The notes under the pieces are model-generated. The model was not told the origin of the DNA, did no database searches, and saw only the letters and a list, made by a program, of their open reading frames with translations. Shown here piece after piece: positions 1-8,509 of a DNA stretch of 64,000 bases (positions are counted from its first letter, which is position 1; each line of letters starts with the position of its first letter). Made by a program: the position numbers and the translations under genes. The DNA is from Acidobacteriota bacterium (GTDB lineage: Bacteria > Acidobacteriota > UBA6911): the NCBI GenBank assembly GCA_012719455.1, contig JAAYAJ010000105.1, positions 1-64,000 on the forward strand, read 5' to 3'.

Positions 1-1136
1 CCAACCTCAAGCTGGCCAACCTCGACCTGACCCTGACCGACAGCGAGTTCAAGCAGAAGGTCACCGACACGATCTCCAACATCCAGACCGCCTACTGGGA
101 CCTGGTGAGCGCGATCCGCAACTACGACATCCGGCGCAACTCGGTCAAGCTGGCGCAGATCAACCTGCGCGACAGCCGCAAGAAGGTGGAGGTCGGGACC
201 TCCGCGCCCATCGACGTCACCGACGCCGAAGCCACCGTCGCCAGCCGCGAGGTGGAACTGATCTCGGCCGAAGAGACGATCCTGCGCGCGCAGAACTCCC
301 TGCGAGCGCTGGTGTCCAACGACCGTAACGCCGACATCTGGCGCAAGGTCATCGTCCCCACCGATCAGCCCGACTTCAAGGAGTTCAAGGTCGACGTCGA
401 CACCGCCATAAACACCGCGCTCAAGAACCGGCCGGAACTGCAGCAGGCCGACCTCAACCTGCAGCAGCTCGATATCCGCAAGCGCCTGAACGAGAACAAC
501 CGGAAGTGGCAGGTCGATCTCACCGGGCAGTTCGGCAGCAACGGGACGGCCGGCCCCCAGGGGTGCCAGAAAAACCAGTTCACCGGCGAATGCGTCCTCG
601 ACCCGAACACCCAGCTTCCCATCCTGCTGACCCCTCCGGCCCTGGTCGGCGGCATCGGCAATGCCTACAAGACGATGTGGACCGAGGGCTACACCAACTG
701 GCAGATCCAGCTGCAGGTGACCATCCCGCTGCGCAACCGCAGCATCGACGCCCAGCTCGCCCAGCAGAACATCCAGAAGCGGCAGCAGCTGATGAACATC
801 CGCAAGATGGAGCAGTCGATCCAGGTCGAGATCCGCAACGCCCTGCAGAGCCTCGAAACCAGTCGCAAGCAGGTGGAGACTTCGGGCGTCGCCCGGCGCC
901 TGGCGCGGGAACGGCTGGAAGGGGAGGAGAAGCGGTTCCAGGCGGGGCTCAGCCAGAACTACCTGGTGCTCCAGCGGCAGAACGAACTCTCCTCGGCCGA
1001 ATACCAGGAACTGCAGTCCCTGATCCGCTACAAGCAGGCGGTGGTCACCGTCCAGAAGGCGATGTACACCCTGCTCGAATCGAGCGATTTCGCGATCGCC
1101 AAGGGGAGCAGCTCCAACGTGCCCGACCTCAAGTAA
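1..1136 (+). CDS. TolC family outer membrane efflux protein (5' end outside window)
   Basis: The reading frame is open from base 3 to the stop at 1136, so the gene begins upstream of the window and about 378 residues are visible. It is rich in long amphipathic helices with Gln, Asn and Arg, and has the SDSEFKQ..TAYWDLV and QAGLSQNYLVLQRQNEL type segments of the outer membrane efflux protein (OEP) repeat. This family forms the trimeric outer-membrane channel of tripartite exporters. A GTG at 105 could be read as a start, but the frame upstream is fully coding, so it is internal. No partner RND or ABC gene follows; the next genes are for pilus biogenesis, so partners would lie upstream. Confidence 0.85.
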   Translation, partial: NLKLANLDLTLTDSEFKQKVTDTISNIQTAYWDLVSAIRNYDIRRNSVKLAQINLRDSRKKVEVGTSAPIDVTDAEATVASREVELISAEETILRAQNSLRALVSNDRNADIWRKVIVPTDQPDFKEFKVDVDTAINTALKNRPELQQADLNLQQLDIRKRLNENNRKWQVDLTGQFGSNGTAGPQGCQKNQFTGECVLDPNTQLPILLTPPALVGGIGNAYKTMWTEGYTNWQIQLQVTIPLRNRSIDAQLAQQNIQKRQQLMNIRKMEQSIQVEIRNALQSLETSRKQVETSGVARRLARERLEGEEKRFQAGLSQNYLVLQRQNELSSAEYQELQSLIRYKQAVVTVQKAMYTLLESSDFAIAKGSSSNVPDLK

Positions 1137-1209
1137 ACAACAGCGGCCGGCGGGGGCGGTTTCGTCCCCGTCGGCCGCAAATTCCCTTCCCCATTCCTCC
1201 CCGATCCTT

Positions 1210-1221
1210 TAGAATCCGCTC
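1210..1221 (+). promoter_or_regulatory. Possible -10 box placing transcription start at the pilD ATG
   Basis: TAGAAT at 1210-1215 is followed by exactly six bases and then the ATG at 1222. No Shine-Dalgarno sequence is visible. The -35 region (TTCCCC, 1187-1192) is poor, so this is only suggestive of a leaderless transcript. Confidence 0.3.
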
Positions 1222-2055
1222 ATGCCGATAGAGACCGTCGCCTATACCCTGCTGGGCCTGCTCGTGGGAAGCTTCCTGAACGTCTGCATCTACCGCATCC
1301 CGTTGGGGAAATCGATCGTCTTCCCAGGTTCCGCCTGCCCCGATTGCGGCCGCCCGGTGCGCCCCTGGGACAATATCCCGGTGCTCTCGTACCTCCTCCT
1401 TCGAGGCAAATGCCGCGCCTGCCGCCGTCCGATCTCGCCCCGCTACCCGGCGGTCGAACTGCTGGCCGCGCTCGCCTTTTTCGTCTCGATCCGCACCTGG
1501 GGCCTTTCCTCCCCTACCCTGGTCAACTCCCTCTTCCTGGCGGCCGTGATCGTCCTGGTCTTCACCGACTACGATCACCGCATCCTGCCCAATAAAATCA
1601 CCATCCCCGGGACGATAGCCGGGATCGTGCTGAGCCCGTGGCAGGACCCCGCCTTCTACCAGGACAACGTTTCCATGGCCGCGGCATCCCTGTTCGGAAA
1701 CGCCGCGCCCGCCGCCCTCCCCTGGGTCGGATCGGTGCTGGGCGCCGCCATCGGCGGGGGGCTCCTGTACGCCGTTGGTTTCGCGTACGAGAAGCTGCGT
1801 CGGCGCCAGGGGCTCGGGATGGGGGATGTCAAGATGATGGCGCTGGTGGGTGCATTTCTCGGCTGGCCGCTGGCGCTGCTGACCATCTTCGCCGGCTCCC
1901 TGCTCGGCACCCTCGTGGGAATCTTCCTGATTCTTTTCCGCAAATCGAACCTGCAGACCAAGCTTGCTTTCGGCGTGTTTCTCGGGGTCGCCTCGGCTCT
2001 CGCCGCCTTCCGGGGATTGGACTTCCTCGTCTGGTACCTCGGCACGCCCCGATAG
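1222..2055 (+). CDS. pilD: Prepilin peptidase / N-methyltransferase (type IV leader peptidase)
   Basis: This 277-residue integral membrane aspartic peptidase cuts the leader of type IV prepilins and pseudopilins at the inner membrane and methylates the new N-terminus. The N-terminal domain carries the two zinc-type pairs C39/C42 and C64/C67 typical of bifunctional PilD. The catalytic aspartates are in FTDYDHRILP (D116/D118) and in GMGDVK (D202). About eight hydrophobic segments are visible. Its likely substrates are encoded immediately downstream, at 2104, 3747 and 4217. Length and motifs match the family fully. Confidence 0.95.
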   Translation: MPIETVAYTLLGLLVGSFLNVCIYRIPLGKSIVFPGSACPDCGRPVRPWDNIPVLSYLLLRGKCRACRRPISPRYPAVELLAALAFFVSIRTWGLSSPTLVNSLFLAAVIVLVFTDYDHRILPNKITIPGTIAGIVLSPWQDPAFYQDNVSMAAASLFGNAAPAALPWVGSVLGAAIGGGLLYAVGFAYEKLRRRQGLGMGDVKMMALVGAFLGWPLALLTIFAGSLLGTLVGIFLILFRKSNLQTKLAFGVFLGVASALAAFRGLDFLVWYLGTPR

Positions 2056-2103
2056 GGGCGCACGATTTTTTCGCTCAAAACCGCCCCGGCTCATTAGAAG
2101 GGC

Positions 2104-2565
2104 ATGAGCGCAACACGCCTCCCAGGCTGCGGATCCGCGGCGGGTTGGAGCCTGGCCGAACTCCTGGTCGCGCTGACCCTGATGGCGGTCCTGGCGTCCT
2201 TCGCCCTACCCGGACTCGAGCGCATCGCCAAGGCGTGGACTCTCTGGGAGAGCGCCAAGGCGCTCGAGTCCTCGCTCATGTGGGGGCGCATGCACTCGAT
2301 CATGGCCAATGAATCGGTTCGGTTCGACGCCTCCGAGCAGGGGTACGGTTGGAGCGATCCGGAAAGCGGGGAGTCTTACACCGCTTCGCTCCGGACTTTC
2401 CCGCACGGAGTCCGGATGACCTCGTTCCCCTCGCGGCCGCTCCGTTTCCATCCCCGGGGGAACGCGGCCCCCGCCGGTTCCTATGCGGTCACAGACGGCC
2501 GCGGCGCCTACCGGATCGTGGTAAGTCCCGGGGGCCGGATCCGCTTCCAGCAGGAGCCGCCCTAG
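2104..2565 (+). CDS. GspH/FimT-type pseudopilin
   Basis: The 153-residue product is a minor pilin or pseudopilin. The prepilin motif is G14|W15-SLAELLVALTLMAVLA: cleavage after Gly14, Glu at +5, then a long hydrophobic helix. Trp replaces the usual Phe at +1. The rest is a short globular domain of the GspH/FimT type, with Gly/Ser/Pro-rich beta-strand-like sequence. It follows the prepilin peptidase gene by 48 bases and is preceded by AGAAGGGC as a possible ribosome-binding site. Its last four bases overlap the end of the convergent trpD. It probably initiates or caps a type IV pilus or type II-like pseudopilus. Confidence 0.85.
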   Translation: MSATRLPGCGSAAGWSLAELLVALTLMAVLASFALPGLERIAKAWTLWESAKALESSLMWGRMHSIMANESVRFDASEQGYGWSDPESGESYTASLRTFPHGVRMTSFPSRPLRFHPRGNAAPAGSYAVTDGRGAYRIVVSPGGRIRFQQEPP

Positions 2566-3617
2566 GAGCCAAGGGTTTGAGAGAGTTCCACGAGTTTTTG
2601 CAGGCAGCCGAGCGCCCGGCCGGACCGGATCGACTCCCGCGCCAGGGCGATCCCCTCCCGCAAGCTGGAAGCCTTGTCCCCGACCACCAGCCCGGCGGCC
2701 GCGTTGAGCAGGACCACGTCCCGGCGCGCCCCCTCCTGGCCCGAAAGAAGGGCACGGATGATCTCCGCGTTTTGCGCCGCGTCCCCTCCCCGGAGGGCGG
2801 AGATGGGGGCGCGGTCGATGCCGAAATCCTCCGGGGTCACGTAGTAGGTCCGGACTCCGCCGCCCGTAACCTCGGAGATCTTGCTCTCCCCGCTCGTGGT
2901 GATCTCGTCCAGGCCGTCGGCGCCGTGAACCACGAACGCGCGCCGGGTCCCAAGTTCACACAAGACTTGGGCCATGACTTCCGTAAGGTCCTCGTCGTAA
3001 ACGCCGAGGACCTGGGCGGTGGCCTGGGCGGGGTTGCAGATCGGCCCCAGGAGGTTGAAGACAGTCCGGATCTTCATCTCCCGGCGGGCCAGCACGACGT
3101 AGCGCATCGCCTCGTGCAGCAGCGGCGCGTAGAGAAACCCGATCCCCGCCTCGTCGATGCAGCGGGCCACGGCCTCCGGGGGCAGATCGATCCGGACGCC
3201 CAGGGCTTCCACCACGTCAGCGCTGCCACAAAGACTGGACACGCTGCGATTGCCGTGCTTGGCGACCCGGATGCCGGCGCCGGCGACGACGAAAGCGGTG
3301 GCAGTGGAAATATTGAACGTGCCGGTTGCGTCCCCCCCGGTGCCGCAGGTATCCACGAGCATCTCGCGGTCGGTCCCGGAGAAGGCGGCGTCGACCATCG
3401 ACCGCGGCGAGACACGCGACGCTTTTTCCCGCATCACCCGGGCAAAACCGATGAGTTCCTCCACGGTTTCGCACTTCATGCGCAGGGCGGTCAAAAACGC
3501 GGCGATCTGCGCGTCGGTGGCCCGCCCGGACATGATTTCGTTCATGAGGCTCTCGGCTTCGCTGCGGCTGAGATGGCGGCCGGATACGACCTTCTGGATT
3601 CCTTCGGTGATATGCAT
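2562..3617 (-). CDS. trpD: Anthranilate phosphoribosyltransferase
   Basis: TrpD transfers phosphoribose from PRPP to anthranilate, the second step of tryptophan synthesis. The 351 residues include the PRPP-binding DTCGTGGD (89-96), KHGNRSVSS (120-128), and FNLLGPICNPA, all intact. No other trp gene is in the window. The gene lies reversed inside the pseudopilin cluster and shares four bases with the end of the upstream pseudopilin gene. There is no Shine-Dalgarno sequence before the ATG. A -10-like box ends only seven bases upstream (see promoter), so the mRNA may be leaderless. Confidence 0.95.
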   Translation of the reverse strand: MHITEGIQKVVSGRHLSRSEAESLMNEIMSGRATDAQIAAFLTALRMKCETVEELIGFARVMREKASRVSPRSMVDAAFSGTDREMLVDTCGTGGDATGTFNISTATAFVVAGAGIRVAKHGNRSVSSLCGSADVVEALGVRIDLPPEAVARCIDEAGIGFLYAPLLHEAMRYVVLARREMKIRTVFNLLGPICNPAQATAQVLGVYDEDLTEVMAQVLCELGTRRAFVVHGADGLDEITTSGESKISEVTGGGVRTYYVTPEDFGIDRAPISALRGGDAAQNAEIIRALLSGQEGARRDVVLLNAAAGLVVGDKASSLREGIALARESIRSGRALGCLQKLVELSQTLGS

Positions 3618-3624
3618 TTTGGGG

Positions 3625-3652
3625 AGTATATCCGGAACCGGAAGGAATTGAA
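3625..3652 (-). promoter_or_regulatory. Candidate trpD promoter, leaderless type
   Basis: On the minus strand TATACT (3630 to 3625) is a 5/6 match to the -10 consensus. A weak TTCAAT lies 16 bases upstream, and a better TTGACT is 21 bases upstream, which is too far for a normal promoter. The predicted start of transcription is at or one base before the trpD ATG (3617). Confidence 0.4.
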
Positions 3653-3746
3653 GTCAAAAGGAGGATGAAAAATGAGGGGGGACATGGTCCGGAAAACATA
3701 TGGATCGCGCCGCAGCGGCCGATGAGATAGAGGGACAGGTATTCCC

Positions 3747-4220
3747 GTGGAGGAATCAGGCGGCGTCACGTATTGCGGAGGATTTTGCCTGGCGGAACTG
3801 CTCCTGGCCCTGGGGCTGCTGACCTTCGGCCTGCTGGCGGTCGGGCAGTTGCTGGCGGTGACGGCGGCACTGGGTTCCCTGGACCGCTCGCAGGGGACCG
3901 CGGCCATTGCCGCCCGTACCACGATGGAATCGCTGACCGATCTTTGGGAGCGCGCCCCTTCCGACGCGGCGCTCGCGCCGGGGAGCCACGGCCCGCGCAC
4001 CGTGGAGGTCCGCGACCCGTGGAACGGCACGGTGCTGAATCGCTATCGGGTCACCTGGGAGGTGGAATCCGTCGGCGATCCCCGTCCGGGGAAAAGCGTG
4101 AGAGCAAGGACGGTGACGGTACACGTGGCGCCCGTCGAGGTGGGGGGGGAGGACAACATCCGTCCGATGTTCAACCAATCCCTCGATCTGGCGACGGTTC
4201 TCGGTCAGGGGACGTCATGA
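3747..4220 (+). CDS. PilV-like minor pilin
   Basis: The 157-residue product has the prepilin signature G12|F13-CLAELLLALGLLTFGLL with Glu at +5 and an unusual Cys at +2. The globular part contains LGSLDRSQGTAAIAARTTMESL, like the post-helix region of type IV pilus modification protein PilV. The start is GTG. The stop overlaps the ATG of the next pseudopilin gene (ATGA), implying translational coupling. It probably joins the minor-pilin complex with the two other pseudopilins here. Assignment to PilV rather than GspI rests on gene order and length only. Confidence 0.75.
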   Translation: MEESGGVTYCGGFCLAELLLALGLLTFGLLAVGQLLAVTAALGSLDRSQGTAAIAARTTMESLTDLWERAPSDAALAPGSHGPRTVEVRDPWNGTVLNRYRVTWEVESVGDPRPGKSVRARTVTVHVAPVEVGGEDNIRPMFNQSLDLATVLGQGTS

Positions 4221-4828
4221 ACGACCAACGGTGTGGCTGCATCCGGATCGCTGAGGAGGGCTTCTCGCTGGCCGAACTGCTGGTGTGCCTCGTGATCTTC
4301 TTCGTCCTCGGCGCCGCGCTGTTCGCCCTCCTGGGGGAACTCCAGCAGAAAGCGGCTTTTCAGGCCGAGATGCGGTCGGTTGTCCAGGATACGCGCCTGG
4401 CGCTCGACACCGTGGAGCGCTTCGTGCGCCAGGCGGGGAACGACCCGCTGGGCACGGGGATAGAGGGGATCACCCTCCGGGCCCCTGCCTCGGTGGCCAT
4501 CAGAACCGACGTCAAGGGGGAAGCCGGGGGGGACAAGGGGGACCCGGATGGGGACAGCGGGGATTCCGACGAGGACGTGTTCCTCCGGTTCAACCCCACG
4601 GCCGGCACTCTGGAGATCGTCTCCGGATCGGGACCACCCCAGATTGTGACCAGCCGCATTTCCGATCTCGAGCTCCGGTATTACAACGAGTCAGGGGGGA
4701 TCGCGGCCGGGGATGAACGGGTTCACAGAATCGGCATCACCCTCCGGGGAGCCACCCTGTTTGCCAACCCCCGAACGGGTCGCCGCCACGGGGTGGAACT
4801 CGAGGGGGAGGTCCGGGTCAGAACCTGA
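4217..4828 (+). CDS. PilW/GspJ-like minor pilin
   Basis: This 203-residue protein starts at the ATG overlapping the previous stop. The prepilin motif is G15|F16-SLAELLVCLVIFFVLGAALF with Glu at +5. The segment RLALDTVERFVRQAGNDP is characteristic of PilW/GspJ pseudopilins. Residues of about 97-118 form an insert very rich in Asp, Gly and Glu that could bind calcium; this is inference, since type II pseudopilins of this class can bind calcium. It is the last gene of the pilin cluster, and a 90-base gap precedes the next gene. Confidence 0.8.
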   Translation: MNDQRCGCIRIAEEGFSLAELLVCLVIFFVLGAALFALLGELQQKAAFQAEMRSVVQDTRLALDTVERFVRQAGNDPLGTGIEGITLRAPASVAIRTDVKGEAGGDKGDPDGDSGDSDEDVFLRFNPTAGTLEIVSGSGPPQIVTSRISDLELRYYNESGGIAAGDERVHRIGITLRGATLFANPRTGRRHGVELEGEVRVRT

Positions 4829-4914
4829 AGTTTTACATTATGACTTTAGTCCTATTTAGATATGTACTATCATTTTTTGGACATGAATCAGGTTATCCCA
4901 AACGAGGTGTTCCG

Positions 4915-5466
4915 ATGAGAGTATCGGTTTTTGCCGTCGCGCTCTGCGCGGTCCTGGCGCTCGAAGGCTATTCACAATCCCTCGGCGACCTTGCCAAAAA
5001 GGAAAAGGAGCGCCGGGAGGCGATCGGACAGGTCCGGGTGATCACCGGCGAGCAGGCGGCCAAGTACTCCACCGGCCGGGCCGAGGAGCCGGCCGCCGCC
5101 GATCCCGCCCCGCCGGCGGAGGAGGAAACGGCCGAGGGCGCCGTCGCCAAGACCGACCCGGACGAGCCGGTCGATTTCGCAGGGCGCCCCGAAAGCTTCT
5201 GGCGCACAACCATGGCCGAAGCGCGGCTCGAGGTCAAGGATCTCGAGAGGGAGCGGGACACTCTGGTCCTCAAGATCAACCAGCTCCAGGACCAATTCTA
5301 CAAGCAGTCGGACGGCTTCCACCGCGAAAGCATCCAGCGGGATCTGCAGAAAAGCTACTACCTGCAGGACCTGAACAAGGAAAACCTGGAGAAAGCCAGG
5401 GAAGCGCTCGAGGACCTGAAAAAGGAAGCGCGCAAGAGCGGCGCCCTCCCCGGCTGGATCGAGTAG
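4915..5466 (+). CDS. Secreted coiled-coil protein of unknown function
   Basis: I do not recognise this 183-residue protein. The ATG at 4915 gives a clean signal peptide (MRVSVFAVALCAVLALEGYSQ); an upstream in-frame start at 4840 would add 25 residues and bury it. The mature start SLGDLAKKEKERRE is a charged helix. A disordered Ala/Pro/Glu segment follows, then a long heptad-like helix (about 100-175) with alternating Lys/Glu/Leu. It is probably periplasmic and extended. It stands alone, convergent with menG. Confidence 0.7.
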   Translation: MRVSVFAVALCAVLALEGYSQSLGDLAKKEKERREAIGQVRVITGEQAAKYSTGRAEEPAAADPAPPAEEETAEGAVAKTDPDEPVDFAGRPESFWRTTMAEARLEVKDLERERDTLVLKINQLQDQFYKQSDGFHRESIQRDLQKSYYLQDLNKENLEKAREALEDLKKEARKSGALPGWIE

Positions 5467-5512
5467 CGGGGATTCGCTTTTCGAAGCATCGGCGGGAATG
5501 GCCGCGGGGAAG

Positions 5513-6235
5513 TCACCCTTCTCCCGGCCGCACCCCCGTGAGCAGCACCGTGATCCCCCCGCTCATTCGCCTGCATTGTACCTCGGCGAAACCGGAACGG
5601 ACGGCCCGTTCCCCCAGCTCTTCGGCGGGGGGGAACGCGGCCACGCTTTCGGGGAGATAGCCGTAGGCACCGTCCACGCCCGACACCCATTTCCCGATGC
5701 GGGGCAACACCCTGAGAAAATAGAACCGGTAACACCCCGCCAGGAGAGGCAGGCGCGGCATGCCGAAATCGAGCACGCCCAGGATCCCGCCCGGGCGCAG
5801 TACCCGCCTCATCTCCCCGAGCCCCCGGTCGAGATCGGCCAGGTTGCGCAACACGAATGCGCTGACGACGGCGTCGAACGAAGCGTCGGGAAACGGGAGC
5901 CGCAGCGCGTCGGCCTCCAGGAGTTCGATCGTGCGCCCGGCGCGCAGGACCTTTTCGGCCCCCAGGGTGAGCATCGGCCGGCTGAAATCGCAGCCGACCA
6001 CCCGCCCCAGGCGCGAAACCTCCAGCGCGAGATCGGCCGTGCCGCAGCCCACATCCAGGATCAGGGGAGCGGCGGCGCTCATCCGCGTCCCGATCTCCCG
6101 CACGCACTCCCTGCGCCAGCGCCGGTCCAGGTTCGCCGACAGGGCATGGTTGAGAAAATCGTAGCGGCCGGCGATAGCGCCGAACATGCGGCGCACCTTT
6201 CCGGCCTTCTCCTCGTCCCCCCGGGGATTACTCAA
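5513..6235 (-). CDS. menG: Demethylmenaquinone methyltransferase (MenG/UbiE)
   Basis: The product methylates demethylmenaquinone (or a ubiquinone precursor) with S-adenosylmethionine in the last step of quinone synthesis. With the TTG start at 6235 it has 240 residues. Family features are VRRMFGAIAGRYDFLNHALS at the N-terminus, the SAM-binding motif DVGCGTADLA (61-70), FDAVVSAFVLRNLADLDRGL, and the end RRMSGGITVLLTG. The TTG overlaps the aroB stop (TTGAGTAA), indicating coupling. A downstream GTG or ATG would cut the conserved N-terminus short. It is the last gene of thiS-thiG-aroB-menG. Confidence 0.92.
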   Translation of the reverse strand: MSNPRGDEEKAGKVRRMFGAIAGRYDFLNHALSANLDRRWRRECVREIGTRMSAAAPLILDVGCGTADLALEVSRLGRVVGCDFSRPMLTLGAEKVLRAGRTIELLEADALRLPFPDASFDAVVSAFVLRNLADLDRGLGEMRRVLRPGGILGVLDFGMPRLPLLAGCYRFYFLRVLPRIGKWVSGVDGAYGYLPESVAAFPPAEELGERAVRSGFAEVQCRRMSGGITVLLTGVRPGEG

Positions 6236-7331
6236 GGTTCCCGTTCCCCGCCAAAAACCGCTCCAGAAAGCGGCGGAGCGACGAGGCCTCGACCCCGTCC
6301 AACACCGCCCCCTCCCCCAAGGCACGCAGGAACACCATCCGGAGTTTCCCCCCCTCGAATTTCTTGTCCCGCAGGAGCGAACGCCACACCTCGTCGGGAT
6401 CCAGCCGGCCGATGGCCGGGAGCCGGCCCGCTCCCCGGATCAGCCGGACCAGGTGCGCCGTTTCCGCCGCGCCGAGCACCCCCAGTTCCCTGCCGTAAGC
6501 CAGGGAGGCGATCATGCCCCAAGCGACCGCCTCCCCGTGGGTGAACCTTCTATAACCGCCCGCGGCTTCGAAGGCATGGCCGATGGTATGACCGTAATTC
6601 AGGATCATCCGCGGCCCGCCCTCGGTCTCGTCCAGGGCGACCACTTCCGCCTTGATCCGTGCCGCGGCCACAACAATGTGCTCCAGGGGCCCGGGGCGGC
6701 GGTTCAGGATGTCGGGAAGCTTCCGGTCGATGTAATCGAGCAGCGGCCGACTGCGGATGGCCCCGCACTTGATGACCTCGTAGAGCCCCGACCGCAGCTG
6801 GCGCCCCGGGAGCGTGGCGAGCACCGCGGTGTCGGCGATGACGGCCGACGGCTGGTGAAAGGCGCCGACGAGGTTCTTCCCTTGTGCGACGTTGATCCCC
6901 GTTTTCCCCCCGATGGAGCTGTCCACCTGGGCAAGCAGCGTCGTCGGCGCCATCACGAAGCGGATGCCGCGCATGAAGGTGGCGGCGGCGAAACCGGCGA
7001 TATCCCCGGTCACCCCTCCCCCGAACGCGAGCACCCAGGAGCGGCGGTCGGCGCGGGCGCGGAACAGGCCGTCGTAGATCTTCGCCAGGGTCTGGTGGTT
7101 CTTGTAGCGCTCCCCGTCCGGGATCCGGATGACGGGGGAGGGGCCGAAAGCGCCCTCGAGCGCGCCGAGGAGCCGGGGGCCGTGGAGCCGCAGAACGGTG
7201 CCGTTGGCCACGACGACGGGGGGAGATTGGAACCCCAGCCGCGCCAGCAGCGTCCCGGCGCCTGCAAGCGCCCCCCCTCCAACAACGACGGGATAGCTGC
7301 GTTCCTTCAGATCAACGGTGAGTGTCTTCAC
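6228..7331 (-). CDS. aroB: 3-dehydroquinate synthase
   Basis: AroB converts DAHP to 3-dehydroquinate, step two of the shikimate pathway. It is a 367-residue NAD- and metal-dependent enzyme. Visible signatures are the NAD-binding AFGGGVTGDIAGFAAATFMRG, the DSSIGGKTGIN loop, KNLVGAFHQP, and the zinc-ligand regions with E and the two histidines in NYGHTIGHAFE and FTHGEAVAWGM. The start is GTG with GGGA upstream. It lies between thiG and menG on one transcript, which links chorismate supply to menaquinone. Confidence 0.96.
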   Translation of the reverse strand: MKTLTVDLKERSYPVVVGGGALAGAGTLLARLGFQSPPVVVANGTVLRLHGPRLLGALEGAFGPSPVIRIPDGERYKNHQTLAKIYDGLFRARADRRSWVLAFGGGVTGDIAGFAAATFMRGIRFVMAPTTLLAQVDSSIGGKTGINVAQGKNLVGAFHQPSAVIADTAVLATLPGRQLRSGLYEVIKCGAIRSRPLLDYIDRKLPDILNRRPGPLEHIVVAAARIKAEVVALDETEGGPRMILNYGHTIGHAFEAAGGYRRFTHGEAVAWGMIASLAYGRELGVLGAAETAHLVRLIRGAGRLPAIGRLDPDEVWRSLLRDKKFEGGKLRMVFLRALGEGAVLDGVEASSLRRFLERFLAGNGNLE

Positions 7332-7388
7332 GATTACGGTTCCCGGATGAATGGACGGCGTGCCGCCGCTCCGCGGGGAGACTCTAGT

Positions 7389-8174
7389 CTAACGCGAGAT
7401 CCCCTCCAGGGGGCTGCTGGCGGTGGCGTAGAGTTTCCGGGGGATGCGCCCCGCCTTGTACGCCGTCCGGCCGGCCTCCACGGCCAGGTTCATCGCCCGG
7501 GCCATGGCAACCGGGTCCTTGGCCTCCGCAATCCCCGTATTCATCAGCACCGCATCGCAGCCCAGTTCGAGCGCCAGGCTGGCGTCCGAAGCGGTCCCCA
7601 CCCCGGCATCGACGATGACGGGGACGGAGACGGTTTCCAGGATAATCCGCAGGTTGGCGGGGTTCTGAATCCCCATTCCCGACCCGATCGGGGCGCCCAG
7701 CGGCATGACGGCGGCCGCGCCGGCGTCCTCCAGCTTCCGGGCCATGATGGGATCGTCGTTGCTGTAGGGGAGGACCACGAACCCTTCCCTGACCAGCGTG
7801 CGCGTAGCCTCGAGCAGCGCCACGGTATCGGGGAAAAGGGTCTTCTCGTCGCCGATGACCTCGAGCTTCACCCAGTCGCTCAGTCCCGCCTCCCGCCCGA
7901 GCATCGCCGTCCGGACGGCTTCATCGGCGGTGTAGCAGCCGGCCGTATTGGGCAGCAGCGTGTAGCGCGTCGTATCGATGTAATCGAGGAGCGATTCCGA
8001 GGAACGGTCGAGGTTCACCCGCCGCACCGCCACCGTCACCACCTCCGCCCCCGAAGCATCGAGGGCGTCCCTCATGAGGGCAAAGGTTTCGTATTTGCCC
8101 GTGCCCACCATCAGGCGCGAGTGGAACGTCTTCCCCCCCAGAACCAGTGGATCCGTTTCCCGTGCATAAGTCAT
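7389..8174 (-). CDS. thiG: Thiazole synthase
   Basis: ThiG builds the thiazole phosphate of thiamine from deoxyxylulose phosphate, dehydroglycine and ThiS-thiocarboxylate. The protein is 261 residues and a TIM barrel. K103 in [10 protein letters not shown] is the Schiff-base lysine. The phosphate-binding loops [16 protein letters not shown] and [11 protein letters not shown], and the motif [13 protein letters not shown], are intact. Only four bases separate it from thiS upstream. thiE is elsewhere in the window (51039). No ThiH, ThiO or ThiF is visible here. Confidence 0.96.
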   Translation of the reverse strand: MTYARETDPLVLGGKTFHSRLMVGTGKYETFALMRDALDASGAEVVTVAVRRVNLDRSSESLLDYIDTTRYTLLPNTAGCYTADEAVRTAMLGREAGLSDWVKLEVIGDEKTLFPDTVALLEATRTLVREGFVVLPYSNDDPIMARKLEDAGAAAVMPLGAPIGSGMGIQNPANLRIILETVSVPVIVDAGVGTASDASLALELGCDAVLMNTGIAEAKDPVAMARAMNLAVEAGRTAYKAGRIPRKLYATASSPLEGISR

Positions 8175-8178
8175 GCTG

Positions 8179-8388
8179 CTATCCTCCGCCGACGAATTGG
8201 ACGATCTCGACGCGATCGCGGTCGGCTATCGGCGTCACGTCCCATTCCGCCCGGCGCACGATCCTGCGGTTCAGTTCCACCGCCACCTGCGTCCCCTCGA
8301 TCCCCAGCGCCAGGAGCAGTTCGCTCACGTTGGCAACCGGGGGGACCTGGCGTGTCCTGCCGTTGATCTCGAGCGTCATCGTGTTCAT
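8179..8388 (-). CDS. thiS: Sulfur carrier protein ThiS
   Basis: The 69-residue ubiquitin-like carrier delivers sulfur to ThiG as a C-terminal thiocarboxylate. The sequence starts [14 protein letters not shown], has the central [24 protein letters not shown] and ends FVGGG, so the Gly-Gly terminus is present with one extra Gly. The ATG at 8388 fits the family; longer readings upstream run into the divergent phosphatase gene. It heads thiS-thiG-aroB-menG. A promoter ends nine bases before the ATG, so the leader is about three bases. Confidence 0.9.
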   Translation of the reverse strand: MNTMTLEINGRTRQVPPVANVSELLLALGIEGTQVAVELNRRIVRRAEWDVTPIADRDRVEIVQFVGGG

Positions 8389-8397
8389 AAACCCTAC

Positions 8398-8427
8398 ATC
8401 ATAGGCGCCGCGCGAAAGACAAATCAA
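8398..8427 (-). promoter_or_regulatory. Promoter of thiS-thiG-aroB-menG
   Basis: Minus-strand TTGATT (8427 to 8422) and TATGAT (8403 to 8398) are separated by 18 bases. Transcription would start near 8391, three bases before the thiS ATG. I found no thiamine-pyrophosphate riboswitch signature in this short leader. Confidence 0.5.
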
Positions 8428-8509
8428 GTCCCGCCTGCACACGGCGCACGCAATCGGGCCGTTTTCCTTCATGGACGCCGCAGCGCCGATGGTGTAGGGT
8501 GTGTGCATC

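Noticed and set aside
6186-8366. A 726-codon plus-strand open frame opposite menG, aroB and thiG
   Set aside because: Antisense shadow; the minus-strand genes are unambiguous.
8389-8509. Thiamine-pyrophosphate riboswitch before thiS
   Set aside because: The leader is only a few bases long and no CUGAGA or related core is present on the minus strand.
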